Origin: SIG440 sp045631525
GTDB lineage: Bacteria > Bacillota > Clostridia > Monoglobales > Monoglobaceae
Reading direction: 5' to 3'
Assembly: GCA_045631525.1 (NCBI GenBank)
Contig: JAZQUY010000019.1
Span: forward strand, 8,675-72,674
Length of the DNA: 64,000 nt
Part shown: positions 44,282-51,087 of the stretch, piece by piece
Layout of the letters: each line of letters opens with the position of its first letter
How positions within the stretch are numbered: the stretch's first letter is position 1
Translations under genes and position numbers: made by a program
Notes under the pieces: model-generated
What the model was told of the DNA's origin: nothing
Databases searched by the model: none
The model's input: the letters and a program-made list of their open reading frames with translations, nothing else

Positions 44282-44542
44282 ATGTCTTATCAGACAATTG
44301 AAGAGCGGACCCTCGTCATTGCAAATTACATAATAGAAACGAAATGCACCGTAAGGGAAGCTGCAAAGAAATTTGGAATTTCAAAATCTACTGTACATAA
44401 AGATATAACAGATCGACTTAAAAAAATAAATGCACAGCTTGCCATGGAATCGCAAAAAATACTCCAGGAGAACAAAAAAGAACGGCATATACGGGGCGGA
44501 AATGCCACCCGCGAAAAATACAAACGTCAGCTGCTTAAATAA
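44282..44542 (+). CDS. spoIIID: Sporulation transcription regulator SpoIIID
   Basis: SpoIIID is the mother-cell DNA-binding protein that adjusts the sigma-E regulon and helps switch on sigma-K. The 86-residue product has the typical IEERTLVIANYIIETKCTVREAA, GISKSTVHKDITDRL, and C-terminal KKERHIRGGNATREKYKR basic tail, and aligns along its full length with the Bacillus protein as I remember it. The ATG at 44282 follows GGGAGTGA. The stem CATATATT/AATATATG sits directly before the ribosome site. A shared terminator separates it from the convergent cysteine-rich gene. A broken copy of its 5' half lies 2.2 kb upstream. Confidence 0.95.
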   Translation: MSYQTIEERTLVIANYIIETKCTVREAAKKFGISKSTVHKDITDRLKKINAQLAMESQKILQENKKERHIRGGNATREKYKRQLLK

Positions 44543-44545
44543 AGA

Positions 44546-44578
44546 AAACCACTTATGCTCTTGCATAAGTGGTTTTTT
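44546..44578. terminator. Bidirectional terminator between spoIIID and the convergent gene
   Basis: AAACCACTTATGC (44546-44558) pairs with GCATAAGTGGTTT (44563-44575) and is flanked by A-rich and T-rich ends, so it can end both converging transcripts. Confidence 0.93.
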
Positions 44579-44819
44579 AATCTATTGACAAATCCTCGGG
44601 ATTTAAATTGAGGTCAAGGCTTCTGCGTTTGGGGGGGTGTTTCATAAACAAATTATATTCATACTTTTTGCAGGAATATTCAGGATTTACAGGTCCTTTT
44701 TTTGAACAAAAGAGTGCTTCCGAAGAATGCATAGAAGATGCATACTTGCAAGTGGCACAAACTTCTGCAACCTCGCTTGACAGCTCTTTTAAAAGCCGCT
44801 TTTTTCCTTTTCCAAACAT
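44577..44819 (-). CDS. Small cysteine-rich protein of unknown function
   Basis: This is the only convincing complete minus-strand gene. The 80-residue protein begins MFGKGKK and has CATCKYAS, ALFCSKKG and SCKKYEY. The four cysteines in a CxxC...C...C layout could bind zinc. It has an AAGGGAGA ribosome site on its strand. I recall short proteins of this build in clostridial genomes, but without a known role. Overlap with a + strand frame is a shadow. Its coding strand runs against spoIIID, with a shared terminator. Confidence 0.75.
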   Translation of the reverse strand: MFGKGKKRLLKELSSEVAEVCATCKYASSMHSSEALFCSKKGPVNPEYSCKKYEYNLFMKHPPKRRSLDLNLNPEDLSID

Positions 44820-44866
44820 ATTATTTCTCCCTTAAAAAATCCATGTATCATGATTATACAGCGTTA

Positions 44867-44896
44867 TTGACAAAAAATCAAGCAAAATGGTATAAT
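44867..44896 (+). promoter_or_regulatory. Promoter of the HTH-serine dehydratase gene
   Basis: TTGACA (44867-44872), 18 bases and TATAAT (44891-44896) give a transcript with a leader of about 145 bases before the ATG at 45048. Confidence 0.85.
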
Positions 44897-45047
44897 ATTC
44901 TCAAAAAAATGGTTATTCTATTCTATAAAAATAATGGTGACATCAACCACAGGTAGAGACAATCTGTTGAAAATATTTGTAAATGCCTTTATAGTTGGAA
45001 GTTTTTTGCCTATAATATTAGTAAAATTACTTATACGAGGTAGAAAT

Positions 45048-46490
45048 ATGGATGGCTTTAATTCGAAAAAAATTAAGAAATTAAGAGTGCTAAATAACAT
45101 AACTCAAAAGCAACTTGGAGATTTGCTGGGAATCAGCGACAGAGCAGTTTCAAAATGGGAGTCGGGATTATCAAAACCATCAGGACAAAATCTGATTGCT
45201 TTAGCAAAAGTGTTCAATGTGCCTGTGGAGAGCTTTTTTGAAAATGCACTCCATATAAAAATGAAAAGAGATGATTTTGCTGGTGGTATGGAATCGCTGA
45301 CGGAGTTATATAAAATTGGCAGAGGACCATCAAGTTCACATACAATTGGACCTGAAAAGGCGTGTTTAATTTTTAAAAACAAGAACAAAGATGCAGACAG
45401 ATACAAGGCAATTCTTTATGGCTCTCTTGCTAAAACAGGCAAAGGGCATTGCACCGATGAAGTAATCAAAAAAACTTTTTTGCCATATCATTGTGATGTA
45501 GAATTTAACTATATTTCTGATAATATACCGCATCCCAATACAATGGAACTTATCTCATATAAGAAAAATATTGAGCAAGAACGAATTAAAGTTTTTAGTG
45601 TAGGCGGGGGCAGTATTGCATTCGAGAATGATGTAGTAAGAAATCCGGAAAGGGTATATAAGCTTGATAGATTTACTTCCATAGCAAGTTATTGTGAAGA
45701 AAAAAATATAAGACTTTGGCAATATGCTGTCGAAAATGAGGGTGAAGAATTCTTAGACTATATGTATAGTATATGGAACGCTATGAAAACTTCTATTGAA
45801 AATGGATTGGTTGCTACCGGGGAGCTTCCTGGGGGCTTAGGCGTCCAAAAGAAAGCGAAATCTTTGTTTAACAGTCAGCATGTTGACGAATCGTCTGTAA
45901 CTAAAGAAAATCGAATAGTTTGTGCTTATGCCTTTGCGGTGGGGGAACAAAACGCATCGGGAGAAAAAATTGTTACTGCACCTACTTGCGGAGCAGCCGG
46001 AATAGTTCCGGCAGTTTTATACTATCAGCAACAGAAAAATGGTTTTAGCGAAGAAAGCATAGTTCGTGCACTTATGACGGCGGGCATAATTGGAAATTTA
46101 ATAAAAACAAATGCATCAATATCCGGTGCAGAATGCGGATGTCAGGCAGAGGTCGGAAGTGCATGTGCTATGGCGGCGGCTGCCCTTGGCGAATTGTTTG
46201 AACTTTCTATCGATAAGATTGAATATGCAGCAGAAATTGCGATTGAACATCATTTGGGTCTCACGTGTGATCCAATTTGCGGTTTGGTACAAATTCCTTG
46301 TATTGAAAGGAATGCGGTTGCTGCAATGAGGGCAATAAATGCTGTAAATTTAGCAAGTTTTTTATGGGATACAAGGAAAATTTCGTTAGATAAGGTTATT
46401 CAAACTATGAAAGAAACCGGCGATGATATGCATAAATCTTATAAAGAAACCGCAGAGGCGGGACTTGCAAAAATTATTATAAGTAAATGA
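45048..46490 (+). CDS. XRE helix-turn-helix fused to iron-sulfur L-serine dehydratase
   Basis: The 480-residue protein joins an XRE-type HTH (about 3-60: TQKQLGDLLGISDRAVSKWE) to a complete single-chain serine dehydratase. The beta part carries GPSSSHTIGPEKA (about 100-112). The alpha part has APTCGAAGIVPAV, CGCQAEVGSACAMAAAALG and GLTCDPICGLVQIPCIERNA, holding the cysteines for the [4Fe-4S] cluster. Serine dehydratase converts L-serine to pyruvate and ammonia. The HTH suggests that the enzyme, or its oxidation or substrate state, acts on its own transcription. ATG 45048 is chosen by its GAGGT site, and 44934 would add an unlikely hydrophobic leader. Confidence 0.88.
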   Translation: MDGFNSKKIKKLRVLNNITQKQLGDLLGISDRAVSKWESGLSKPSGQNLIALAKVFNVPVESFFENALHIKMKRDDFAGGMESLTELYKIGRGPSSSHTIGPEKACLIFKNKNKDADRYKAILYGSLAKTGKGHCTDEVIKKTFLPYHCDVEFNYISDNIPHPNTMELISYKKNIEQERIKVFSVGGGSIAFENDVVRNPERVYKLDRFTSIASYCEEKNIRLWQYAVENEGEEFLDYMYSIWNAMKTSIENGLVATGELPGGLGVQKKAKSLFNSQHVDESSVTKENRIVCAYAFAVGEQNASGEKIVTAPTCGAAGIVPAVLYYQQQKNGFSEESIVRALMTAGIIGNLIKTNASISGAECGCQAEVGSACAMAAAALGELFELSIDKIEYAAEIAIEHHLGLTCDPICGLVQIPCIERNAVAAMRAINAVNLASFLWDTRKISLDKVIQTMKETGDDMHKSYKETAEAGLAKIIISK

Positions 46491-46500
46491 TTTTTCTGTC

Positions 46501-46556
46501 CCGACTTGACACAAGCAATAAAGAGATGTCGAATATTGTTGAAAGAAAGTGATAAT
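46501..46556 (+). repeat. Spacer repeat copy 1
   Basis: The copy shows CGACTTGACACAAGC, then TGTCGAATATTGTTGAA at 46527-46543, two heptamers with ten-base spacing, and GATAAT 46551-46556. It lacks the AAGTTGCATCTAAACC core found in the copies further on. Confidence 0.7.
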
Positions 46557-47030
46557 GTGGTTTATGGAGCAATAAATGAAAAAGGTGAAAAGTATTATAC
46601 TTATTTAAAGAAAGTTTTTGATGCGATAGATAATAAGCAAAAAAATTATAATTGGTTAATAACAGATTGCGAATGTTATCCAAGTAATCAAATCATAAAA
46701 GAATTATTGAATAAAGAATATTGTTGGATTTCAGGTGAAGACTTAACTGAAATGATTAATCAGGAAGATTTTCAATGGATGTGGGCTGTGTTATCTGGTT
46801 TTGATAAAAGCATTGAATTGTCTGAAATTTTAAAATACGATTTGCCTTATGCAGATGGATATTCAGGTTTTTGGAATAAACCGCTAACACTTCAGCATCC
46901 TTTATCGAAGATAGAAATTGTTCCATTTGACAGTTCTTTGACTTTGATTTTAAGCGAAGATGAAACAATTGTAAATTCTTTTATGAATTGCTTTCTGTAT
47001 AGTCAAAATTTGGAAGATTATATTGACTAA
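46557..47030 (+). CDS. Small hypothetical protein in the repeat-flanked row
   Basis: The predicted product has about 157 residues from GTG 46557. An earlier in-frame start at 46506 lies in the spacer repeat. The middle reads NYNWLITDCECYPSN...YCWISGEDLTEMI, with many aromatic residues, and resembles small acidic immunity-type proteins of Bacillota. I cannot name a family with confidence. It has no signal peptide or membrane segment. A weak GAAAGAAAG site precedes the start. It stands between two spacer repeats and is AT-rich compared with the serine dehydratase gene. Confidence 0.6.
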   Translation: MVYGAINEKGEKYYTYLKKVFDAIDNKQKNYNWLITDCECYPSNQIIKELLNKEYCWISGEDLTEMINQEDFQWMWAVLSGFDKSIELSEILKYDLPYADGYSGFWNKPLTLQHPLSKIEIVPFDSSLTLILSEDETIVNSFMNCFLYSQNLEDYID

Positions 47031-47032
47031 AC

Positions 47033-47080
47033 AAGTTGCATCTAAACCTTATGCCTCGCAATATGGAGAATTTTGTCGAA
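47033..47080 (+). repeat. Spacer repeat copy 2
   Basis: AAGTTGCATCTAAACC, then CTTATGCCTCGCAATAT, then TGGAGAA at 47064 and TGTCGAA at 47074, ten bases apart. Confidence 0.8.
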
Positions 47081-47093
47081 AGGAAGTACGAAC

Positions 47094-47447
47094 ATGAAGA
47101 AAATTAAAATAGTTGTTTTAGTCATAATATCAGCGTTTGTACTATATTGGACTTCTTCAATTGCTATGTGTGAATATAACACTTACAAATATGGTGAAAT
47201 TTTCAGAAACACAAAAATACATGATATTGGTGGAGAAGGATATTTGAATGATTGCAATATAAAAGTCATAAAGTATAACGATGATAATGCTAAAGTGTAT
47301 GCGGTTTTTGAGAATGCCCAAAATGAAGTTGGTTTGGTTTATTACTTTGTAAAAACAGAAAATGGCGATTGGGTTTTTGATTATTACGATGCTGTATATT
47401 CAACAAGAGGGAGTGCGGATGGGTTTATTTGGCCTTATATAAGATAA
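47094..47447 (+). CDS. Small membrane-anchored hypothetical protein
   Basis: The 117-residue product has one N-terminal hydrophobic helix (KIVVLVIISAFVLYWTSSIAM) and a small extracellular domain with YNDDNAKVYAVFENAQNEVGLVYYF and GDWVFDYYDAVYSTRG. No known family was identified. The ATG at 47094 follows AAAGGAAG; an in-frame TTG at 47073 sits in the repeat and is rejected. It is one of the genes in the repeat-separated row and has the same low G+C look as its neighbours. Confidence 0.65.
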   Translation: MKKIKIVVLVIISAFVLYWTSSIAMCEYNTYKYGEIFRNTKIHDIGGEGYLNDCNIKVIKYNDDNAKVYAVFENAQNEVGLVYYFVKTENGDWVFDYYDAVYSTRGSADGFIWPYIR

Positions 47448-47488
47448 ATGCTGTTTATCCCTAACTTTGTATGAACATGACATCAAAA

Positions 47489-47543
47489 AGCTTTGCATCT
47501 AAACCTTATGTGTCGCAATATAAAAATGTCGAATATTGTCGAA
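47489..47543 (+). repeat. Spacer repeat copy 3
   Basis: AGCTTTGCATCTAAACC, CTTATGTGTCGCAATAT, then the exact tandem TGTCGAATATTGTCGAA (47527-47543). Confidence 0.85.
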
Positions 47544-47565
47544 AAAAGAAGGAGGGGTTGAACAT

Positions 47566-47892
47566 ATGAAAATACAAAAAACATATATTTGGTACTCTGT
47601 TATAATGTGGTTACTTTGGGGTTCAATTGTCATTCTTCTTAGATTTTCAGGAAATGCTTTTGATGTACAAAATGAACAACTCTTTTTTCTTATAAAAAAG
47701 GTTTCTAAAATTATTAATGGGATTTCTTTAATTCCTGTTATTCCTGGATTGTGGGTGCTTGCACTTACATATTCAATTAGAAATAAAGAACGTAAATATG
47801 TTGCGTTTAATGTTGTAAGTATATTGTTTAGTGTCGGTCTTTGGTTTCAATACTTTGTTACACACATTGTGCTTGTATTGGGTGGTGTATAA
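47566..47892 (+). CDS. Small three-helix membrane protein
   Basis: The 108-residue product has about three hydrophobic helices (VIMWLLWGSIVILL; ISLIPVIPGLWVLALTYSI; VVSILFSVGLWFQYFVTHIVLVLG) and no other recognisable motif. The ATG at 47566 follows GGAGGGG at suitable spacing. It stands between spacer repeats 3 and 4. A role as a membrane accessory or immunity protein can only be guessed. Confidence 0.6.
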   Translation: MKIQKTYIWYSVIMWLLWGSIVILLRFSGNAFDVQNEQLFFLIKKVSKIINGISLIPVIPGLWVLALTYSIRNKERKYVAFNVVSILFSVGLWFQYFVTHIVLVLGGV

Positions 47893-47939
47893 TAAGTATA
47901 ATTTTTAGTCCTGACTTAACACAAACTTGCTACTAAAAT

Positions 47940-47993
47940 AAGTTGCATCTAAACCTTATGTCTCGCAATATATAGATGTCGAATATTGTCGAA
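47940..47993 (+). repeat. Spacer repeat copy 4
   Basis: AAGTTGCATCTAAACC, CTTATGTCTCGCAATAT, then TGTCGAATATTGTCGAA (47977-47993). A CTGACTTAACACAA stretch (47911) precedes it, matching the leader part of copy 1. Confidence 0.85.
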
Positions 47994-48000
47994 ATAAAAA

Positions 48001-48496
48001 AGCCTCCCTTGCCTAAAGGGAGGGGGACCACCGAAGGTGGTGGAGGGATATATGGAAAGAAAGCATAATGTTGATTTAACAATTAATGCAAGAAACTTGA
48101 GAAAGAACATGACAAAAGAAGAGCGACATCTTTGGTATGATTTCTTAAAAAGATATCCTGTCAGATTTTTAAGACAAAAAGTAATAGATAATTACATAGT
48201 TGATTTTTATTGCCATAGTGCAAGGTTAATTATTGAACTGGATGGTTCGCAACATTATGAAGAAAAAGGTTTATTAAAAGACAAAATTAGAACTGAAATA
48301 ATTGAACAAAGAAACTTAACAGTTATTAGAATTCCCAATAACGTGGTGAATAGAAACTTTGAGGGAGTATGCCAATATATTGATAATACAGTAAAAGAAT
48401 CCCTCCGTCAGTCTTCGACTGACACCTCCCGGGAATCCCCCAGTCAACTTCGTTGACAGCCCCCTTTAGGCAAGGGGGCCTATGGCAAGGGAGGCT
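48001..48496. mobile_element. Inverted-repeat element carrying a DUF559 gene
   Basis: The outer ends AGCCTCCCTTGCC (48001-48013) and GGCAAGGGAGGCT (48484-48496) are perfect 13-base inverted repeats. Further in, CTAAAGGGAGGGGG and CCCCCTTTAGGCAAG are also related, and small stems such as CCACCGAAGGTGG, GTCAGT-CTTCG-ACTGAC and GTCAACTTCGTTGAC occur near the ends. I know this end type from repeated elements in gut clostridia. It has no transposase and carries only the DUF559 gene, so mobilisation would need a helper. Confidence 0.8.
48052..48456 (+). CDS. DUF559 (restriction-endonuclease-fold) protein
   Basis: The 134-residue protein is a DUF559 member, a Vsr/PD-(D/E)xK-like nuclease fold. Seen are NARNLRKNMTKEERHLWYDF, RFLRQKVIDNYIVDFYC (with the fold's aspartate) and LIIELDGSQHYE (E-x-D motif) and the ending VIRIPNNVV. 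Such genes are often found in the same inverted-repeat element, as here. The ATG at 48052 uses a GGAGGGA ribosome site contributed by the left repeat end. In-frame GTG/ATG codons upstream at 48037 lie within the repeat itself. The nuclease activity is inferred from the fold. Confidence 0.82.
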   Translation: MERKHNVDLTINARNLRKNMTKEERHLWYDFLKRYPVRFLRQKVIDNYIVDFYCHSARLIIELDGSQHYEEKGLLKDKIRTEIIEQRNLTVIRIPNNVVNRNFEGVCQYIDNTVKESLRQSSTDTSRESPSQLR

Positions 48497-48526
48497 AAGT
48501 TGCATCTAAACCTTATGCCTCGCAAT
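48497..48526 (+). repeat. Spacer repeat copy 5, partial
   Basis: AAGTTGCATCTAAACC, CTTATGCCTCGCAATA, directly after the DUF559 element's right end; the TGTCGAA tandem is missing. The remaining gap to 48690 holds short stem-like sequences (TGCTCTTTTGTGCAG) and a GGAGGATGG ribosome site, nothing more. Confidence 0.75.
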
Positions 48527-48690
48527 AAGAATACTGCTCTTTTGTGCAGTGCCTTTTAACAGGTGAAACAAGGGACCGGGCAGGATTGTTCTGTCTAATA
48601 AATTGTCCATACAGAACATTCCCTCTTTTTTTGCATAAAATGTAGTATCCCGAAATAAAAGGGAAAAAATGCAATAAGGAGGATGGCGGA

Positions 48691-48984
48691 ATGAATCAGG
48701 AAGAATACAATGCAATGGATTTTGGTGGATGCGATGGTCACAACGATGGATGCACAACCCTGAATTATCAGTATGCAAGCATCAGCGTTCCCGTGGAGGT
48801 AAAACCCAAAACAACAACAGGAGATATAACAATAGAATGTTGTGATGAGCCTGTGGTTGAGTGTTGTACAAATGAATGCGAAGACGGTCTTAATATAGTT
48901 ATTACGCAAAAAGTATGTATAAAAATACCGGTCAGGTACCAGATTGAAACCTGTGTGGGTGAAGAAAGCATAAAATGTGACTGA
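48691..48984 (+). CDS. Small cysteine-rich protein, possible surface/coat component
   Basis: The 97-residue product has ten cysteines, among them a GGCDGHNDGC start, ECCDEPVVECCTNEC in the middle, and an ending LNIVITQKVCIKIPVRYQIETCVGEESIKC. I recall modules ending in a VxQKICVxIPVxF pattern in small cysteine-rich proteins of sporulating Bacillota, but no function. No signal peptide is present, as is usual for spore-coat proteins. It has a GGAGGATGG ribosome site and its own terminator at 49048. A spore-coat role is a guess from composition. Confidence 0.65.
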   Translation: MNQEEYNAMDFGGCDGHNDGCTTLNYQYASISVPVEVKPKTTTGDITIECCDEPVVECCTNECEDGLNIVITQKVCIKIPVRYQIETCVGEESIKCD

Positions 48985-49047
48985 AATGGAAATAGGAATA
49001 GTCGTTGTGATTGAACAGGATTGAAATCAATTGCAATGACTTTAATT

Positions 49048-49083
49048 GGCTGTGGTAAATTTTATCACAGCCTCATTTTTTTG
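49048..49083 (+). terminator. Terminator after the cysteine-rich gene
   Basis: GGCTGTG (49048-49054) pairs with CACAGCC (49066-49072), followed by TCATTTTTTTG. Confidence 0.88.
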
Positions 49084-49134
49084 TTGGGTTTTATTTATGC
49101 GAAAATTAAATATCAGGGTGTATTAAATTCTGAC

Positions 49135-49163
49135 TTGTCATTTATAGCTTGATGTGATATAAT
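49135..49163 (+). promoter_or_regulatory. Promoter of the DUF896-SGNH-stalk operon
   Basis: TTGTCA (49135-49140), 17 bases and TATAAT (49158-49163) precede the DUF896 gene by about 65 bases. Confidence 0.8.
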
Positions 49164-49228
49164 TGGCTCAAAAGAAGCTCATATGTTGTCTGACAAATGA
49201 TATATGAGGTAGAAAGCGGAGAGAAATT

Positions 49229-49432
49229 ATGACAGAGGAACTTATAAAAAGAATAAATGAGCTTGCAAAAAAGTCAAGAAATGAGGGGCTTAGTTCTAGT
49301 GAAAAGGAAGAACAGGAAAAGCTCAGAAAAGAATACATAAAAATGTTTCGTCAAGGGGTCGAAAACACTATGGAAAGTGTTTATATCATAGACGAAAACG
49401 GAAATAAGAAAAAAGTAGAAAAGAAAAAATAA
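49229..49432 (+). CDS. ynzC: DUF896 (YnzC-like) small protein
   Basis: The 67-residue protein has the entire DUF896 pattern: LIKRINELAKKSRNEGLSSSEKEEQEKLRKEYI, then FRQGVENTMESVYIID and a lysine-rich end. In Bacillus the family is called YnzC and is known to form a small three-helix bundle, with LexA-regulated members. A precise role is not established. A GCGGAGAGA ribosome site precedes the start. The SGNH hydrolase follows by 21 bases and is probably in the same operon. Confidence 0.9.
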   Translation: MTEELIKRINELAKKSRNEGLSSSEKEEQEKLRKEYIKMFRQGVENTMESVYIIDENGNKKKVEKKK

Positions 49433-49453
49433 AGTATATACGGGGGTATAAAA

Positions 49454-50122
49454 ATGAAACTTGAAGGACTTAAAATTAACTTTCTGGGAGACAGCATAAC
49501 AGAAGGCGTTGGAGCGAGCGCACCGGAAAAGGTATATCATGCTGTTTTGAAGCAGGAGGCAGGTCTTAAAGAGGCAAGAAATTACGGCATAGGTGGAACA
49601 AGATTTGCGCTTCAAAAGGGAACACCTGAAAGACCTATGGATGACTATGTTGACCTAAATTCTTTTTGTGAACGTTTTGACCAAATGGATGACAATGCAG
49701 ATGTTGTGGTTGTTTTTGGCGGTACAAATGACTATGGTCACGGGGATGCGCCAATCGGCGGATTTTCTGACAGAACTCCGGACACATTTTATGGAGCATG
49801 CCATTATCTTTTCCGCGGTCTTATCAAAAAATATCTTGGAAAGACCATTGTCGTGATGACGCCACTCCACAGACTGAATGAGACAAAGAACAATGGCGAT
49901 GCAAAGACATCTGGTTTTGGAACATTGAAAGAATATGTAAACATAATTCGCGAGGTTGCGGAATATTATTCACTGCCGGTGCTTGATTTGTTTGCGTCAA
50001 GCGGAATACAGCCTGAGATAAAGGAAGTTCAGGAAAAATTTATGCCTGACGGACTCCATCCAAGCGATGAGGGATACAAGGTGATTGCAGAAAAATTAAA
50101 GAGCTTTTTGGAGGCACTTTAG
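49454..50122 (+). CDS. SGNH/GDSL-family esterase
   Basis: The 222-residue protein belongs to the SGNH hydrolases: block I FLGDSITEG (Ser14), block II glycine in YGIGGTRF, block III VVFGGTNDYGHG with Asn, and block V DGLHPSDEG with Asp and His. No signal peptide is present, so it acts inside the cell unless exported otherwise. Many such enzymes deacetylate sugars or release acyl groups. No substrate can be assigned. It starts after GGGGGT and is followed closely by a secreted stalk-domain gene. Confidence 0.9.
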   Translation: MKLEGLKINFLGDSITEGVGASAPEKVYHAVLKQEAGLKEARNYGIGGTRFALQKGTPERPMDDYVDLNSFCERFDQMDDNADVVVVFGGTNDYGHGDAPIGGFSDRTPDTFYGACHYLFRGLIKKYLGKTIVVMTPLHRLNETKNNGDAKTSGFGTLKEYVNIIREVAEYYSLPVLDLFASSGIQPEIKEVQEKFMPDGLHPSDEGYKVIAEKLKSFLEAL

Positions 50123-50134
50123 GAGGTCTAAGTC

Positions 50135-51016
50135 ATGAAAATAAAAGCTTTCTTTGCGGCAATAATTTTAATATTTTCTGTTAGCATAAATTCATCAGCA
50201 ATTGTGCATCTTGATCAGTTGAAAGGCGACGTAGTACTTGAATATAGTTGGGAGAAAGAATACCTTGATGGGGGATATTCAAAGGAAGATATGTATTATC
50301 TTGCAGGGATTGCTACGCTTTCAAAGAGAAACAGAGGCGATAGATACATAGTACCAAAGTATTATATGAAAAATAAAAGCGATCGGGATCGGGTCCTTAA
50401 GGACAAGGAAGAACTTGGTACTTGGAAAGATGTAGCTTGGTATTACTTTGTTGATTATGAAAAGCTTGAGAAATTTGTGCTTGAACGAAAGGTTCAGGAT
50501 GGCCTTATAACAAGGGAAGAAATTAAAGCACAAAAAGAGGCAGAGGAAGCTGAAAAAAATAAATGGAAAAAGCGTATATTTCTTTATGTAGGCAGCAACA
50601 AGGCTATTGTAAACGACACTGAAAAGCTTATTGATGAAGAGAATTCTGACACTGTTGTGTTTACCGAAAATGACCGTTCTTATGTTCCGGTGAGGTTTTT
50701 AAGTGAAGAGTATGGCGGAAAAGTTGATTGGAACGAAGAAACACAGACGGTAAGTATTTCTTTTGAGGACAGAGAAATATCTTTGACTGTGGGAAAACCT
50801 GAAATTATAGTAAACGGTGAGCCGATAGAAAATGATGTTGCACCAATTCTTAAAAATGACAGAGTTTTTCTTCCGTTGCGCGCCTGTGTTAATGCCATTG
50901 GCAGATATGTAATGTATAACAGTGGACTTATTGTGGTGGATGAAAATCTTGATATGGACTGGGAAATGAAGAATATGGAATTTGTCAAGGGATTCAGCGA
51001 AGAAAGGTTTAAATAA
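50135..51016 (+). CDS. Secreted protein with copper-amine-oxidase-N-type stalk domain
   Basis: A signal peptide (MKIKAFFAAIILIFSVSINSSA) leads a 293-residue protein. An unassigned helical segment (about 25-145) is followed by two repeats of the copper-amine-oxidase N-terminal domain: VVFTENDRSYVPVRFLSEEYGGKVDWNEE, then PILKNDRVFLPLRACVNAIGRYVMYN. These domains occur in many surface proteins of clostridia and do not bind copper themselves. The 12-base distance to the SGNH gene and the AGGAGGT site suggest one operon. No catalytic domain is present. Confidence 0.85.
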   Translation: MKIKAFFAAIILIFSVSINSSAIVHLDQLKGDVVLEYSWEKEYLDGGYSKEDMYYLAGIATLSKRNRGDRYIVPKYYMKNKSDRDRVLKDKEELGTWKDVAWYYFVDYEKLEKFVLERKVQDGLITREEIKAQKEAEEAEKNKWKKRIFLYVGSNKAIVNDTEKLIDEENSDTVVFTENDRSYVPVRFLSEEYGGKVDWNEETQTVSISFEDREISLTVGKPEIIVNGEPIENDVAPILKNDRVFLPLRACVNAIGRYVMYNSGLIVVDENLDMDWEMKNMEFVKGFSEERFK

Positions 51017-51051
51017 ACGTCAAAATATCCAAAAAAATATTGAAAAAGATA

Positions 51052-51080
51052 TTGACAATGCCGAAAAAGGGTGGTATACT
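51052..51080 (+). promoter_or_regulatory. Promoter of the T-box operon
   Basis: TTGACA (51052-51057), 17 bases and TATACT (51075-51080) lie behind the stalk-domain gene and begin the T-box leader. Confidence 0.88.
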
Positions 51081-51087
51081 TATTCTA

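Noticed and set aside
44934..45047. N-terminal extension of the HTH-serine dehydratase
   Set aside because: The extra residues are hydrophobic and unlike HTH proteins; ATG 45048 has a ribosome site and starts the HTH fold.
46501..48526. Possible CRISPR array
   Set aside because: The repeat units are about 50 bases, imperfect and 450-560 bases apart with genes between them; no spacer-sized intervals and no cas genes.
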